Shown one piece after another: positions 43,036 to 54,560 of a stretch of DNA of 64,000 nt. Numbering within the stretch: the stretch's first letter is position 1; each line of letters opens with the position of its first letter. Origin of the DNA: Stomoxys calcitrans (Eukaryota; Arthropoda; Insecta; Diptera; Muscidae); assembly GCF_963082655.1 (NCBI RefSeq), contig NC_081553.1, positions 66,358,951-66,422,950 on the forward strand, written 5' to 3'. A model generated the notes under the pieces. The model made no database searches. It was not told where the DNA came from and was given only the letters and a program-made list of their open reading frames with translations. Both the position numbers and the translations under genes were made by a program.

Positions 43036-43260
43036 TTGGGTTGCCCTAAAAGTAATTGCGGATTTTTCATATAGTCGGCGTTGACAAATTTTTTCACAGC
43101 TTGTGACTCTGTAATTGCATTCTTTCTTCTGTCAGTTATCGGCTGTTACTTTTAGCTTGCTTTAGAAAAAAAGTATATTTGATTAAAGTTCATTCTAAGT
43201 TTTATTAAAAATGCATTTACTTTCTTTTAAAAAATCCGCAATTACTTTTTGGGCAAACCA
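43036..43260 (+). mobile_element. mariner-derived MITE (225 bp)
   Basis: It starts with ttgggttgccctaaaagtaa and ends with cttttt gggcaaacca. Single-base changes in both ends suggest an old copy. TA precedes it at 43034. It lies between the arms of the large inverted repeat. Confidence 0.88.
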
Positions 43261-43394
43261 GTATTTGTATGGTTGCCCAGAGAATCAAATGTCTAATGTC
43301 GGACGAATCTAAAGAAATTCTAAAGACTTTCGGCAACATTTAAAGAGGTCGCTCCGAATTCTGTTTGAACTTGTTGTGGAATGTTTTTGCATAT

Positions 43395-45270
43395 TTATAC
43401 CCTCCTCAATAGGATGGGGGTATACTAATTTCGTCATTCTGTTTTTAACTATTCGAAATATTAGTCTTAGACGAATAAAGTATATATATTCTAGATCGTC
43501 ATGACATTTTAAGTCGATCTATCCATATCCGCCCGTCTGTCAAATGCACACTAACTTTCGAAGGAGTCTAGCTAGGCGCTTGAAATTTTGTACAAATATT
43601 TCTTATTGGTGTAGTTCGTTTTGGATAGTAAATGGGCCATGTTTTGATATAGCTGCCATATAAACCGATCTTGGATCTTGACTTCTTGAGCCACTAGAGG
43701 GCCAAATTCTTATCCGATTTGACTGAAATTTCGCACGACGTGGTTTGTTATGATTTTCAACAACTGTGCTAAGAATGGTTCAAATAAGTCTATAACCTGA
43801 TACAGCTGTCATAAAACAGATCTGGGGTTTTGACTTCTGGAGCTGCTAGATGGCGCAATTCCTATCCGATTTTGCTGAAACTTAACACGACGACGTGTTT
43901 CACTATGACTTATAACGACGTGTTTCACTCTGACATCCAACCACTGTGCTAAGTATGGTTCAAAACGGTCCATAACTTGATGTAGCTGCCATATAAACCG
44001 ATTTTGAATCTTGACTTCTTGAGCCATTGAAGCGCGCAATTATCATCCAATTTGGCTGAAATTTAGAATGACGTGTTTTGTCATGATTTCCAACAACTGT
44101 GCCAAATGTGGTTCAGATTTGTATATAACCTGATATAGCTGTCATATAAACCGATCTTGGATTTGGGGCCCTAAGAGGACGCAATTATTATCCAATTTGT
44201 CTGAAATTCTGTACGACAGATCCTCTCATGACCATCAACAATGATCTATTTTACTTCTTAAGCCCCCAAAGGGCGCAATTCTTATTCGAATTGGCTAACA
44301 TTTTACACAGGTCTCCAACAAATAATTTAATTGTGGTCCGAACCGAAAGAATCGAAACATAGTCAGTGAAAATGGGTCTGGCAGTAAATGGAGATAAGAC
44401 GAAATGGATGGTTTCAACTCCCAAAAAGCCTTGTACAACCGAGCAGATAAAGAAAATGGAGAAAGTTGGGAACCACAACTTTAAGACAGTCGGTAACTTT
44501 ATCTACCTCGGCACTGTCGTAACCGAAACGATTAACACCAGTTTTGAGATTAAGCGAAGAATAATACTTGCAAACAGATGCTACTTTGGACTAAGTAAGC
44601 AGTTTAGAAACAAGGCCACCTCACGACAGACGAAGATTACACTATACCAGACACTGATACTACCCGTGTTGTTGTATGGTTCTGAGGCATGGGTGCTTGT
44701 GAAAGCAGTTGAGGCAGTGCTTGGAGTATTTGAAAGCAAAATTCTTCGTAAAAAATATGGACCAGTTTGCGATAATGGAGAATATAGGCAAAATATGAAC
44801 CACGAGCTGTATGACGACGATAGCACAGTTACACGCATCAAAATACAACGGCTGCGTTGGCTAGGTCATGTTATCAGAATGGATGAAGAAGCTTCAGCAA
44901 AGAATTCTTTTAAAGGCAAACACGGTGATACACGCAAACTGAGAAGACCAAAAGCCAGATGGAAAGATCAAGTGGTGGGAGACACCTCGAAACTTGGTGT
45001 CAGAGATTTTAGAATGAGCGCAGAAGATCAAGGCGCTTGGAACGCTGTTCTTCGTTCTGCTAGTGGAACAAATGTTCTGTCATAGCCAATTAAAGTAATG
45101 TAAGGTCCGAACCGGACCATATCTTGATATCGCTCTAATAGCAGAGCAAATTTTTTCTTTTATCCTCTTTTGCCTAAGAAGAAATGCCGGGAAAAGAACT
45201 CGACAAATGCGATCCATGGTGGAGGGTATATAAGATTCGGCCCGGACGAACTTAGAACGCTTTTACTTGT
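43395..45270 (-). repeat. family-1 element, interrupted by an RTE insertion
   Basis: Reverse-orientation element from 'cctcctcaataggatggggg' (about 43402) through about five units to 44345. It resumes at 45104 and ends with 'ccatggtggagggtatataa' and 'ttcggcccggacgaa' (about 45215-45250). The interruption is the RTE copy described separately. Confidence 0.85.
44346..45103 (+). mobile_element. 5'-truncated RTE-like retrotransposon copy with target-site duplication
   Basis: An uninterrupted frame (44366-45085, 239 codons) covers the end of the RT and the C-terminal domain. In order: 'MGLAVNGDKTKWMVSTPKKP', GNFIYLGTVVTETINTSFEI, KQFRNKATSRQTKITLYQ, ILPVLLYGSEAWVLVKAVEA, 'RIKIQRLRWLGHVIRMDEEA' and RRPKARWKDQVVGDTSKLG. 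The catalytic palm is missing because of 5' truncation, normal for target-primed insertion. The 11-bp word ggtccgaaccg flanks both sides (44335-44345 and 45104-45114). The tail is 'ttaaagtaatgtaa'. It is the youngest-looking RTE piece here. Confidence 0.92.
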
Positions 45271-45302
45271 TTTGTGCTGGCTTGTTTGCATATATTTGTT
45301 TG

Positions 45303-45515
45303 AGACCACCATAGCTCAGAGGTAAGCATGTTCGCCTATGACCCTAAGTGGCTGGGTTCGAATCCTGACGAGATCTTCAGAAAAACTTGTCAGTCGTGGT
45401 TATCCCCTCCTATTTCTCGCGACATTTGTAAGGTACTATGCCATGCTAAAATTTCTTCCCAAAGAGGCGTCGGCGCACCGTTAGGACTCGACTATAAAAA
45501 GGAGATGCTTAATGA
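45303..45515 (+). mobile_element. tRNA-headed SINE, 3' truncated
   Basis: Head 'accaccatagctcagaggta' with A-box-like TAGCTCAGAGG (about 45311) and a perfect B box, GGTTCGAATCC (about 45355-45365). The body reaches 'actcgactataaaaaggaga' (about 45485-45506). Lies immediately after the family-1 element. Confidence 0.85.
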
Positions 45516-45559
45516 AATGTTTAGGAGCAAATTTGCAATTTGAACCGTCAGCAGACGCA

Positions 45560-45915
45560 TTCAAATTTTATAAGAATTCTTTCAAAATTCGATTGGAATT
45601 CGATAGGACAATTCGGAATATACATCCGAATTTTATAAAATTTTACTATTGAATTCGGTCAGAAATCGAAGACAAGTCCGAAAACACATCCGTATTCATT
45701 AAGACTCATCATTTGGTCAGAAGTCTTAACGACAAGTCCAAATTCCCTTCTGAATTTCCCATAATTTTTGTTCTGAATTCTGTAAGCATTCTGTCGTTCC
45801 GAAGTCGTGTCGACCACTCCATTTATTTTTCATTAAGAATTCGGACAGACTTCGGATCCGAACTCGGATAAATTTTCCAACTTTCCTACAGACTTCTGAC
45901 CGAATTCGGAACGTT
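45560..45915. repeat. region with dispersed GAATTCGG-like words
   Basis: Words of the type gaattcgg, aattcgga, cgaattc and ccgaattt recur in both orientations (for example 45595, 45630, 45653, 45838, 45900), with 'tccgaa' words between. No frame is protein-like and I know no family match. Possibly a decayed repeat. Confidence 0.5.
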
Positions 45916-46384
45916 TGGTACACTGGGTGTTTTTAAAGTAAAAAGAATAGCGTAAAAATTTTATTTTTTGTACAATATTTTTTGAATTGGTATTATGTAT
46001 GAGAGAATTTGCTTTTGAAAATGTCATTGAAATTTCAACGAAAATTAATTTTTGTATTAATGCTCCTAGAAAGACAGATTTTTGTACAAATTAGGATGGG
46101 GATTACGTTAGTTTCGTCATTCCGTTTTTAACGTCTCAATATATTGATGTGTGACTCCATTGAACGTCTTGACGTTCTAAGCCGATCTAGACATGTCTGT
46201 GCATACTTCCTTTTTAACGTAGGTCGTTGGGATTGAAAATGAATAACAATTATGGCTTCTAGCGGCTTAAAATGGAAAAACATTAAATCGGCATATTGGT
46301 TTAAAAGGGAGGTTATATACCGATTCGAACAATACTTCGCACTATTGTTGGAAGTCATTATAGAACATTACATGGGAAATTTAG

Positions 46385-47875
46385 GCTCAATCGGAAATAA
46401 TTGCCGATTCTAGGGGCTCAAGAAGTCATGTCGAAGGACCACTTTACATGGGAGCTATGTCCAAATCTGAACCGATATGGTCCATCTGCAATGACCTACA
46501 TTAAAAAATTATCTCTGTACAAAATTTCGAGCTGCTATCTGTACGCGTTCGACCGTTATGGTGATTTCCAACACGCGGACGGACGAACAAGCTAGATATA
46601 CTAAGAACGGCCCACATAGGCTCAAATTCGGATATAGCTCCCATATAAACCGATCTCCCGATTTGACTTCTTGAGCCACTAGAGGGCGCAATTCTTATCT
46701 AATATGCTATGACTTTTAACAACTGTGCCAAGTAAAGTCCAAATCGGTCAATACCCTAATATAGATCCCATATGAACCGATCTCACGATTTGACTTCTTG
46801 AGCCATTGGAAGCCTCAATTTTCACCCGAATAGGCTGAAACTTTGCACATAGTGTTCCGTTATGACTTCCAACAACTGTGCCAAGTATGGCCTAAAGCGG
46901 TTTATAACCTGATATAGCTCCCATATAAACCGATCTCCCGATTTGACTTCTTGAGCCCCTGGAAGCCGCAATTTTCGTGCGATTTGGCTGAATTTTGGCA
47001 TGCGATGATCTGTTATGACTTTCAACAACTGTGTTAAGTACGGCCCAAATCAGTCTATAAGTTGATATAACTCTAATATAAACCGATCTACCGATTTGAC
47101 TTCTTGAGCCCATGCAGACTCAATTTTCACCCAAAATGGCTGAAATTTGGCACTTAGTGTTCCGTTATGATTTCCAACAACTGTGCCAAGTAAAGTCCAA
47201 ATCGGTCTATAACCTGATATAGCTCCCATATAAACCGATCTCCCGATTTGACTTCTTGAGCCACTATAGGACGCAATTCTTATCCGATTTGGATGAAATT
47301 TTGCATATAGTGTTATGCTATGACTTCCAACAACTGTGCCAAGTAAAGTCCAAATCCTATAACCTGATATAGCTCCCATATAAACCGATCTCCCGATTTG
47401 ATTTCTTGAGCCCTTACAAGCCACAACTTTGGTCCGATTGGGCTGAAATTTTGAATGTGGTGTTCTGTTATGGTTTTCAACAACTGTGCCATCTACGGTC
47501 CGAAATAGTCTATAACCTGATATAGCTCCCATATAAACCGATCGCTCGATTTGACTCCTTGAGCCCCTGGAAGCCGAAATTTTCGTGAGATTTGGCTGAA
47601 TTTTGGCAAGCTATGTTCTGTTACAACTTCCAATAACTGTGTCAAGTACAGTCCAAAGCGGTATATAACCCGATATAGCTCCCATATAAACCAATCTCCC
47701 AATTTGACTTCTTAAACCCCTGGAAGCCACATTTTTTGTCCGATTTGTGTTCGATATAACTTCCAACAACTGTGCCAATTACGGTACAAATCAGTCTACA
47801 ACCTGATATAACTCCCATATAAATCGGCCTCTCGATCCCTGTTCGGTTTTAAGAAGCTTTAATTGTTTCTAGTTT
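46385..47875 (-). repeat. large family-1 tandem array
   Basis: Forward scraps at 46390-46600, then at least nine reverse units with 'ctcccatataaaccgatc' at about 46638, 46766, 46917, 47071, 47225, 47371, 47525, 47680 and 47811, spacing mostly 146-155 bp. A 160-codon minus-strand frame (47532-47050) is a by-product of the 153-bp period. It ends against the right arm of the inverted repeat at about 47885. Confidence 0.85.
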
Positions 47876-47884
47876 GACAGAAGT

Positions 47885-48848
47885 TTGTCTTACGTAGCAG
47901 ATAAACAAGCATACAAACAAGACAATGCCGTTTTTAAATACCTACCAAAGCTTGTGAAATAGGCAACATTTTGCACAACGTTCATCAAATATCAGCTATA
48001 TATTTTATATCTGGCTTTTGTAATAAATTTACCTATTTCTCTTTTTATGCATGTGTTCACTACTTCAAACTTCCTAACATATATTTGCTCTAATTAAAAG
48101 AAGTTTGGCAAACAAACGGCCTTTGCATTTCTAAAATTGCTTTATTTATATAATTCACCTTACCAATTGTTTACCTTTCCTTGTGCTCTTTCATACACTT
48201 CCCTAAGTTGCCCTCATTATGTTGCTGTCACTTATGTTGTTGTTTTTCATATACAATGTCTCATCTCCTTGTTACTCACCCCACACACGAATTAGCAAAC
48301 ATTGTTTTTGTTAGGGCTTAGGGTTTTTTCTTTAGTTTGTATCGTGTTGTAAAAGTGATCGGTCGTCTTTGTGAAGTGCTAAAGAAAACGCGTTAGAAGT
48401 CCTAAAATAATGTCTGAAATCATAAAGCATTAGTGAATTTGTTGTTTGGTGGTATAATTTAGTATAACCAAGTGCTTTTTTGTTGGCAAATTATGTTTTT
48501 TCATCAATTAATCGCTTCTTTTTTGCTTGGTTACCATGTTGTATTGTTGTTGTTTGACTTGCATACAAATTTGACAGTGTGGCGAAAAAAAGAGATGGTT
48601 TGAGAGAACGATGTTAGTCAGTGTGTGTGTGTGTATAACACAAATGAGTGTGGACAATTTTAAAATTACAGAGTGAGCTTTATTCAACAGAATAGATGTT
48701 TTGCTAGCCTGTGCCTGCAGGTGGCGAATAAAAGGAAGCTGTTGTTATAAATAAACGGAAATATATTGGTATGCACTGTTATGCCGTGAAATCCAGCAAT
48801 GAGAAGTTTCAACCCGTAATTTTCTAAGGTAAGTGATCATAATTATAT
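47885..48848 (-). repeat. large inverted repeat, right arm (uninterrupted)
   Basis: Partner of 41180-42975, without the family-1 insertion. At its outer edge 'tttctaaggtaagt' (48821-48834) is a good splice donor, and the left arm has the mirrored aaggtaagta at about 41191-41200. Both arms also contain a (TG)n tract (about 48621-48635; left about 41387). No protein-coding frame was recognised. Confidence 0.85.
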
Positions 48849-48924
48849 CCACCACATAGGACTAAGCTAGTCATTTCGTTTGTAACACATCGAAATAATG
48901 CTCTGAGACACCATTAATATAGTT

Positions 48925-49000
48925 GGGTTTCTACTGGGTAAATACCCAATGCTTGGGTATTTATAGGGTAAATACCCAACAAATACCTTTTTTTTTGGGT
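48925..49000 (+). repeat. GGGTA/TACCC palindromic cluster
   Basis: Words ctgggtaaatacccaa, ttgggtatttatagggtaaa and tacccaacaaatacc follow each other within 65 bp, forming overlapping inverted repeats around 48955 and 48972. Could be a replication-slippage product; no known function. Confidence 0.6.
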
Positions 49001-49114
49001 AATTATTTAGGTAATTATAAAGTTTCAGATATTTTAGTAATGAAATCATTTTTCAAAAAATGTTTGATGATTTCGTATTCTCTGTATATAAATAAAACCG
49101 ACCTTCTGATCTCA

Positions 49115-49590
49115 TAAAATCGGAACTTAGATCTTGATATATATACCGATCTTCAAACTTAAAGCCGTGAGGCAATAAATTGGTAATTTTTCATCCGATT
49201 TCAATGAAATTTGGCACTGTGAGTTTTGGGCGACTCCTACCCATCTCTGTGAAGTGTGGTCCAGATCGAACCATATTTGGATATAGCTGCCCTATAGACC
49301 GACCGCCCGATCTTCCGATATAGGGTATTAAGGTCATAAAAGATCCATGTATTACCCGATTTCGATGAAAATTGTCACATTGAGTTCTGGTGGACCCCTA
49401 CCCATCTCTGTGAAGTGTGGTCCAAATCGCACCATATTTGGATATAGCCGCCATATAGACCGATCTACCGATATAGTGTAATTCGCCTATAAAAGGAGTA
49501 TTTTTCATCCGATTTCGATGAAATTTGGCACATTGAGTTCTGGAAGACCTCTATACCCAGTTGTTCTTGGCATTATCTATTAGTTTGTAT
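49115..49590 (-). repeat. family-2 repeat fragment
   Basis: About three units: 'gatatagctgccctatagac', gatatagccgccatatagac and 'gatttcgatgaaatttggca'. No coding content. Confidence 0.7.
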
Positions 49591-49820
49591 GGGAATAGTG
49601 AAAAGTAAGGCTTTCTTCTCACTTTCTGCGCTAAGGAGAGTTAGGGGACTTATGGAGCCCTGTTTTAAAACAAAGGCGCCCTGTACACCATACTCAATAG
49701 TCTTTGGGTATGCAGGGCACTTTAATCAATTTGAAAAAAGTGCTGATGAAGTTACATGGCGTAACCGAAATCATGATACACTAGTCAGTCAAAGTGTTTT
49801 GAATAACAACAAAACAAATA

Positions 49821-50130
49821 AAAATTTTGCCCATGAACATTCCACTAAGGAACAGGGGCAAAATTCTCACATATCAATGAGTGCAGTCCGATTCAAAATT
49901 AAGCTCAATGATAAGGGGCTTCCTCCTTTTTATAGCCGAGTCCGAACGGCGTGCGGCCGCAGTGCGACACTTCTTTGGAGAGAAGTTTTAGATGGCATAG
50001 TACCTCACAAATATTGCCAGCATTAGGAGGGGAAAACCACCGGTGGAAATATTTTTCTGAAGGTCTCGCTAGAACACAGGCTTTTAACGTCATAGGCGGA
50101 CATGCTAACCTCTGTGCTACCGTGGCCTCC
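49821..50130 (-). mobile_element. tRNA-headed SINE, near full length
   Basis: Complement of gaggccacggtagcacagag at the 3' side (about 50111-50130) and the body to 'aatgttcatgggcaaaattt' at 49821. The B-box region is damaged (ctagaacacaggctttt, about 50078-50096), so this copy probably cannot be transcribed from its internal promoter. Confidence 0.85.
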
Positions 50131-51589
50131 AATAATAACAACACACACATTTGCTCAACCTTTTTAATTTCTTTTTCATTGAAAGCATTGAATATGATCT
50201 CGAGCTGAAAGATGTTTGAAAAATCACGAAAAAATAGATTAATTTTTTATTTAAAAACTCTACTCTGTTTTAGGTGTTGAGTATGAGATTTTGTGTACCA
50301 AAAAAGTTTGTATACAAGCATCAGATTTCATTTTCATTGCCTTCTCATTTTTTTTATTGATTGGCAATGCTATCCATGCCATCAACCTATTGACTGTTAC
50401 TTTTAGTTTCATTCTCACGCTGTTCCCCCCATTCGAGTGGCTCCAGACCGTTCTGCTAGCGGAGACACATTGATACAAACCCCACAAATTTGCCTTCTTC
50501 CCCATTATGCTATAACGCTGTTATGGCTCATCATTATTAGCATTCATTTGCCCCTGCTTACTCACACATGAAATGTTCTCAGTCTTCTTTTAATTTTGTT
50601 GTGAAAACCCCATTTCTCTGTTAATGTTAATACAGAGAGACTGTTAATACCACAATGTAAAGTTGAATCAGTGGGCTTTGTTTCTAATGTTATGTGACCG
50701 TGCGAGCTGCAAGTAAATCATTGCCTACGCATTGCGCATAATCATGGAGTATGCGACTGTTAAATGTTTTGTTCCGGTTTTGGGTGACACATGTTAAGCA
50801 CTTGTCAACGAGGCACAGTGGCAGGAAATGGAAAAATAGAAAAATTGCAAAAAAATAATGAATATAATAATAATTCGATAAAGATGTTAAGAAATAATAA
50901 AAATTGGTTATAAAATAGATAAATAATTGTAAAATAGATAATAATTAATAAATATTACAATAAATTAATAAATATTTAATAATAAATATATATTAGTACA
51001 TAAATAAATATGATGAGGGTAGTTTTTAAAAATTGTTAAACTTCTAATTGAGTATGTGAATAAAATTTAAAGAGAATTACAAAAATATTTCCAAAAAATT
51101 CTCCAAAAATTTTTTTGTTTTTTTTTTTGTCATTGTTTCTACCGTTCCCAAAAATGCCCACACTCGATTACGTATATTTTTTTTTTCATTTTCTTTGTTA
51201 GCTTTTAGATCTACTGTTTATGACGAGCACTAATATGAAATGCATTTAACAAACACTTACCCCCAGCAGATAAATGGGGTTAACGTGAGGAAACAGAGAA
51301 CTAATCTCTGTGGTGTTGCCACATTAGACAAAACATTTATAAACAAAAGTATACGTCTAAAACTCAAATTTAATATTTTTGGCAAAAATTTATATGAAAA
51401 TCAAATTTCAAGAAGATTTTTTATGGAAAACCAAACTCGAAGGAGTTTTCTATGAAAATTTACTTCCTTTGCAAATGTTCATGAAAATATAATTTTTACG
51501 AAATTTTCCATGAAAATATAATTTTTACTAAATTTTCTATGAAAATAAAATTTGTACGAAATTTTCCAAAATTTATGCCCCCATAGCGG
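50131..51589. other. AT-rich intergenic stretch, short tandem repeats, no gene seen
   Basis: 50880-51000 is almost only A and T (aataaatatttaataataaa-type). 51466-51570 holds three copies of a roughly 31-34 bp unit around 'ttttccatgaaaatataatt'. A + strand frame at 50291-50473 encodes a hydrophobic stretch (FIFIAFSFFLLIGNAIHAIN) but has no family match and is probably chance. Confidence 0.5.
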
Positions 51590-51900
51590 CTATATAGAAA
51601 TATGGTTCGATATGGACCAAATTCGGTATAGACATTGAATGGTCTAAATAAGTACAAGTCATTGTTCAATTTTATAGAATAAAATATCGGCCTTTTTGGT
51701 AGCTAAATCCAAATAAAACCCGATCTGAACCATAAACGATACGGATGTCGGAAATCCTTACATAAATGTATCAAATTTCAGCGAAATCGGACTATAAATA
51801 CGCCTTTCATGGGGCCAAGACTTGGAATCTGAATCGATCTGGGCCAAATTGCAAAAAGCTGTCGAAGAGCCCAACACAACTCGCTGTCCCAAATTTTAGC
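51590..51900. repeat. family-2 repeat fragment
   Basis: Two units with gatctgaaccataaacgata, 'tcagcgaaatcggactataa' and 'ggccaaattgcaaaaagctg' type words. Runs into a retrotransposon fragment at about 51905. Confidence 0.65.
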
Positions 51901-51904
51901 CAAA

Positions 51905-52290
51905 CCCATGGCAGCCGGTTGTACACACCGGATTGACCCGATGGAACCCTCATCGGCAAAGGCTGCCGCCTCAGTGTATGGGTCGTCTTTTTTTCGTCAT
52001 GGGAGAGGCACATTCAGGAGTGCCTTCTCCGCACGCCCGGATTAAAAAGAACCCCGGACCCTGGTTCTGTTCGGTTTGCCAGAACCGCCTCCATCATCGG
52101 TCGGTGTCGGTGAGGTTCAACCGGTGCATGGAGTGGGTACATTTCCGATCTTGCTCTGGCCTCACTTCACTTCAGGAGTATAGTCATAATGGATATGTTG
52201 CAATGTGCTGTGCGAACAAAGCCAGCAATGGGTCACAAGCGTCGTCGTCGCCCTCTGCGTTCTCGTCGTCGACTATGTGACCCCCCGACC
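51905..52290 (+). pseudogene. retrotransposon N-terminal zinc-finger region (ORF1-like or pre-endonuclease)
   Basis: The frame 51933-52280 contains, at about 52048-52200, PGPWFCSVCQNRLHHRSVSV, 'FNRCMEWVHFRSCSGL' and a final Cys-Cys. This Cys-x2-Cys...Cys...His...Cys spacing resembles the PHD-like finger found before the endonuclease in several dipteran non-LTR elements. A Ser-rich linker (SSPSAFSSS) follows and the frame stops. Parts upstream shift frame. No endonuclease follows. Dead fragment. Confidence 0.6.
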
Positions 52291-52379
52291 TCTCCCGTGC
52301 GGTAATATACGCAACGGCAGCATCACAGCCCCAATATTGCCAGGCTAGTGCAGGGAAGTGTATCATTTTTGCAACTAAG

Positions 52380-52840
52380 CTGCAACGATAGCTGCCATAT
52401 AAACCGATCTTGTGTCTTGACTTCTTGAGCCTTTAGAGGGAGCAATTCTCGTCCGATTTGACTGAATTTTTCCATGAGGAGTTTTGTTATGACTTCCAAC
52501 AACTGTATATAGCTGCCATATAAACCGATCTAGGATCTTGACTTCTTGAGCCTCTAGAGGGCGCAATTCTCATCCGATTTGGAAGAAATTTTGTACAACA
52601 CCTCTCATGACCTTCAATATGCGTGTCTAATATGGTCTAAATCGATCAATAGCTTGATACAGCTCCCATATAAAGCGATCTCCCGATTTTGCTTTCTGAG
52701 CCCCAACAAGGCGCAATTCTTATTCAATATTCTTTATTTGCCTAAAAAGAGATACCGTGCATAGAACTCGACCAATGCGATCCATGGCGGAGGGTATATA
52801 GGATTCGGCCCGGCCAAACTTAGCGCGCTCTTACTTGTTT
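52380..52840 (-). repeat. family-1 element 3' portion
   Basis: Three reverse units and the end with 'tccatggcggagggtatata' and ttcggcccggccaaa (about 52781-52817). No coding content. Confidence 0.75.
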
Positions 52841-52974
52841 TTTTTATTCTATTCCACTGCATGTCGTACGTTTAGATTACGGCGGTGCCGAGGTAAATAA
52901 AAATTGATGTTCTCTACATTTGTTCTTTGCTAGAAATCATTGCCAGTCCCCATTTAACTTACTTTTTAGTGAAC

Positions 52975-53490
52975 TTTTCAAAGGCGGAAGTTGCTACTCT
53001 TCATGATCTAACTATGTCCGCCCGTCCACCGGTGAAAATCGCGATAGAGGTTTACGATGCTAGTATCTCGAAATTTTGAACAGAAGAAGTATTTGTGCAA
53101 AATTTCGATTGACGCAGATCGTTCAGGATTGTAAATGGGCTATAGCGGTTCAGATTTGAAAATAGCTCCCTTATAAAGTGGTCCCTCGACTTGACTTCTT
53201 GAGCACTTAGAAGCCGCAATTGTTATCCGTATGGGCTGAAACAATGCACGCAATGTTCTGTTTTGACTCCCAGCAAACTCATAACGTACTGACCAAATAC
53301 AGCTCCTATATAAAACCCATCTCCCGATTTGATGTCTCCAGCCTTTGTCCGATATTCGCTGAAATTATTTCACGTAGTGTTGTGTTATGACTTCCAACAT
53401 ACATGGTAAATTTTGTTCAAATCAATCTATAATCCGATAAAGCACTCATATCCCATATCCAATCTCCCGATTTGCCTTCAACGGCACCTA
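52975..53490 (-). repeat. degenerate family-1 units
   Basis: The terminal module remnant (tatgtccgcccgtccaccgg, about 53012) is followed by three strongly diverged units. No coding content. Confidence 0.6.
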
Positions 53491-53559
53491 GAATTTTTTC
53501 TCGAATAAACCTCCAATTCGCAATCCACCCCTTTTTCCATTAAGCCATCGGTATGGCAA

Positions 53560-54560
53560 CCTTTATTAGGACACCCACTAGCTGTTGAGTTGAGTTAATT
53601 GTAATAAACAGAGCCAAAACATTTTGCAAACAAACCAAACAAATGCAAATGCAAGAGCGTAAAAACACCCAACAAGAGAGAGGAGAGTGTCAAAATAAAA
53701 AGAGAGTAAGCGCGAGAGCTCTATTCTGTTACGCACAATAACTAACAGTAACAGTTGAACCAGAGCGGCAACAATACAAAGAACAACAACAATAACAGAC
53801 ACATAACGGCCCAAAAAAAAAAAAATATTTTAAGGTGAAAATATTCGCTTACAAGGCAGTTGTAAAAATATAACAGGAAACAGCAGACTTGGCATTATTC
53901 ACGGGACTCCAGACTAAAACAGTTCGGCTGTGGCGCAAAGTGGCGCCAGCAACAATAAGTGGAGCAACAAAGTAAAATTAAAACTGAAACTTTTGGACAC
54001 ATTGCAGTGATTAGAAAATAAATAATAAAAATAAAATAAAGTGTTGTGCTTTGCAAAAAATGAACACAGTTCTAAACAAAAATCAAAACAAGTAAAAAAA
54101 CTACCACTGAGTTTATGAGGTGTATAACAGTTTTTTTTTGTGAATAACCCAAAACAAAAGAAAGAAAAAACAAAATTTACGTTAAATAAAACAATATAAG
54201 AAAAAAACAAATTAAATAAATATTTTTGCAAATCTATGTAGTAGCATTTGTGTTCTGTAGTAAGTGAGTAAGCAAAGCTAGTGAGTGTGTGTGTGTGTAC
54301 ATGTGTGTTTGTTAAATGTATGCTGGCTAAGCTTCGAAGAGTTTTTTTTTTTGGGAAAACATACACAAGGTGCTAAATACCGTTATATTTATAACCCCAA
54401 CTCAACTCCCACTGGGTCGTCATGACGAAACTCAAAACATTGGAAAAAGAATAACATATCAGCGTTAAAGCAAAAAAGAGCACGAGAGCCCTAATACCAT
54501 CAATAGAATATGAGAGAAAGTGGCGCCGAAACCCTGTGAGCAGCTGCCTGTAGAGTTGCC
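53560..54560 (+). promoter_or_regulatory. repeat-poor block resembling a promoter and 5' leader exon
   Basis: GAGA-type words are dense at about 53675-53722 (caagagagaggagagtgtca and gagagtaagcgcgagagctc). Next comes 'aactaacagtaacagttgaa' and then several hundred bases of A/C-rich, T-poor sequence with aacaacaacaa and 'gtgaaaat' words, the usual look of long dipteran 5' leaders. A second GA/CG-rich patch is at 54475-54545. No long + frame exists, as expected for a leader. The 150-codon minus-strand frame (54366-53914) is a Phe/Leu/Tyr-rich mirror of the A-rich strand. Inference from composition only. Confidence 0.4.

Noticed and set aside
47050..47532. 160-codon minus-strand frame with a repeated 'GRSVYMGAISGYR' peptide
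   Set aside because: It lies wholly inside a family-1 array whose 146-155 bp period is often 153 (51 codons), so repeats stay in frame by chance. Related frames appear in every array on either strand and none has a start context or family match.
49589..50026. 145-codon + strand frame
   Set aside because: Most of it runs antisense through a SINE (49821-50130), and the rest has no recognisable motif.
53914..54366. 150-codon minus-strand frame rich in Phe, Leu and Tyr
   Set aside because: It is the complement of A-rich leader-like sequence. Composition explains the open frame and there is no domain.
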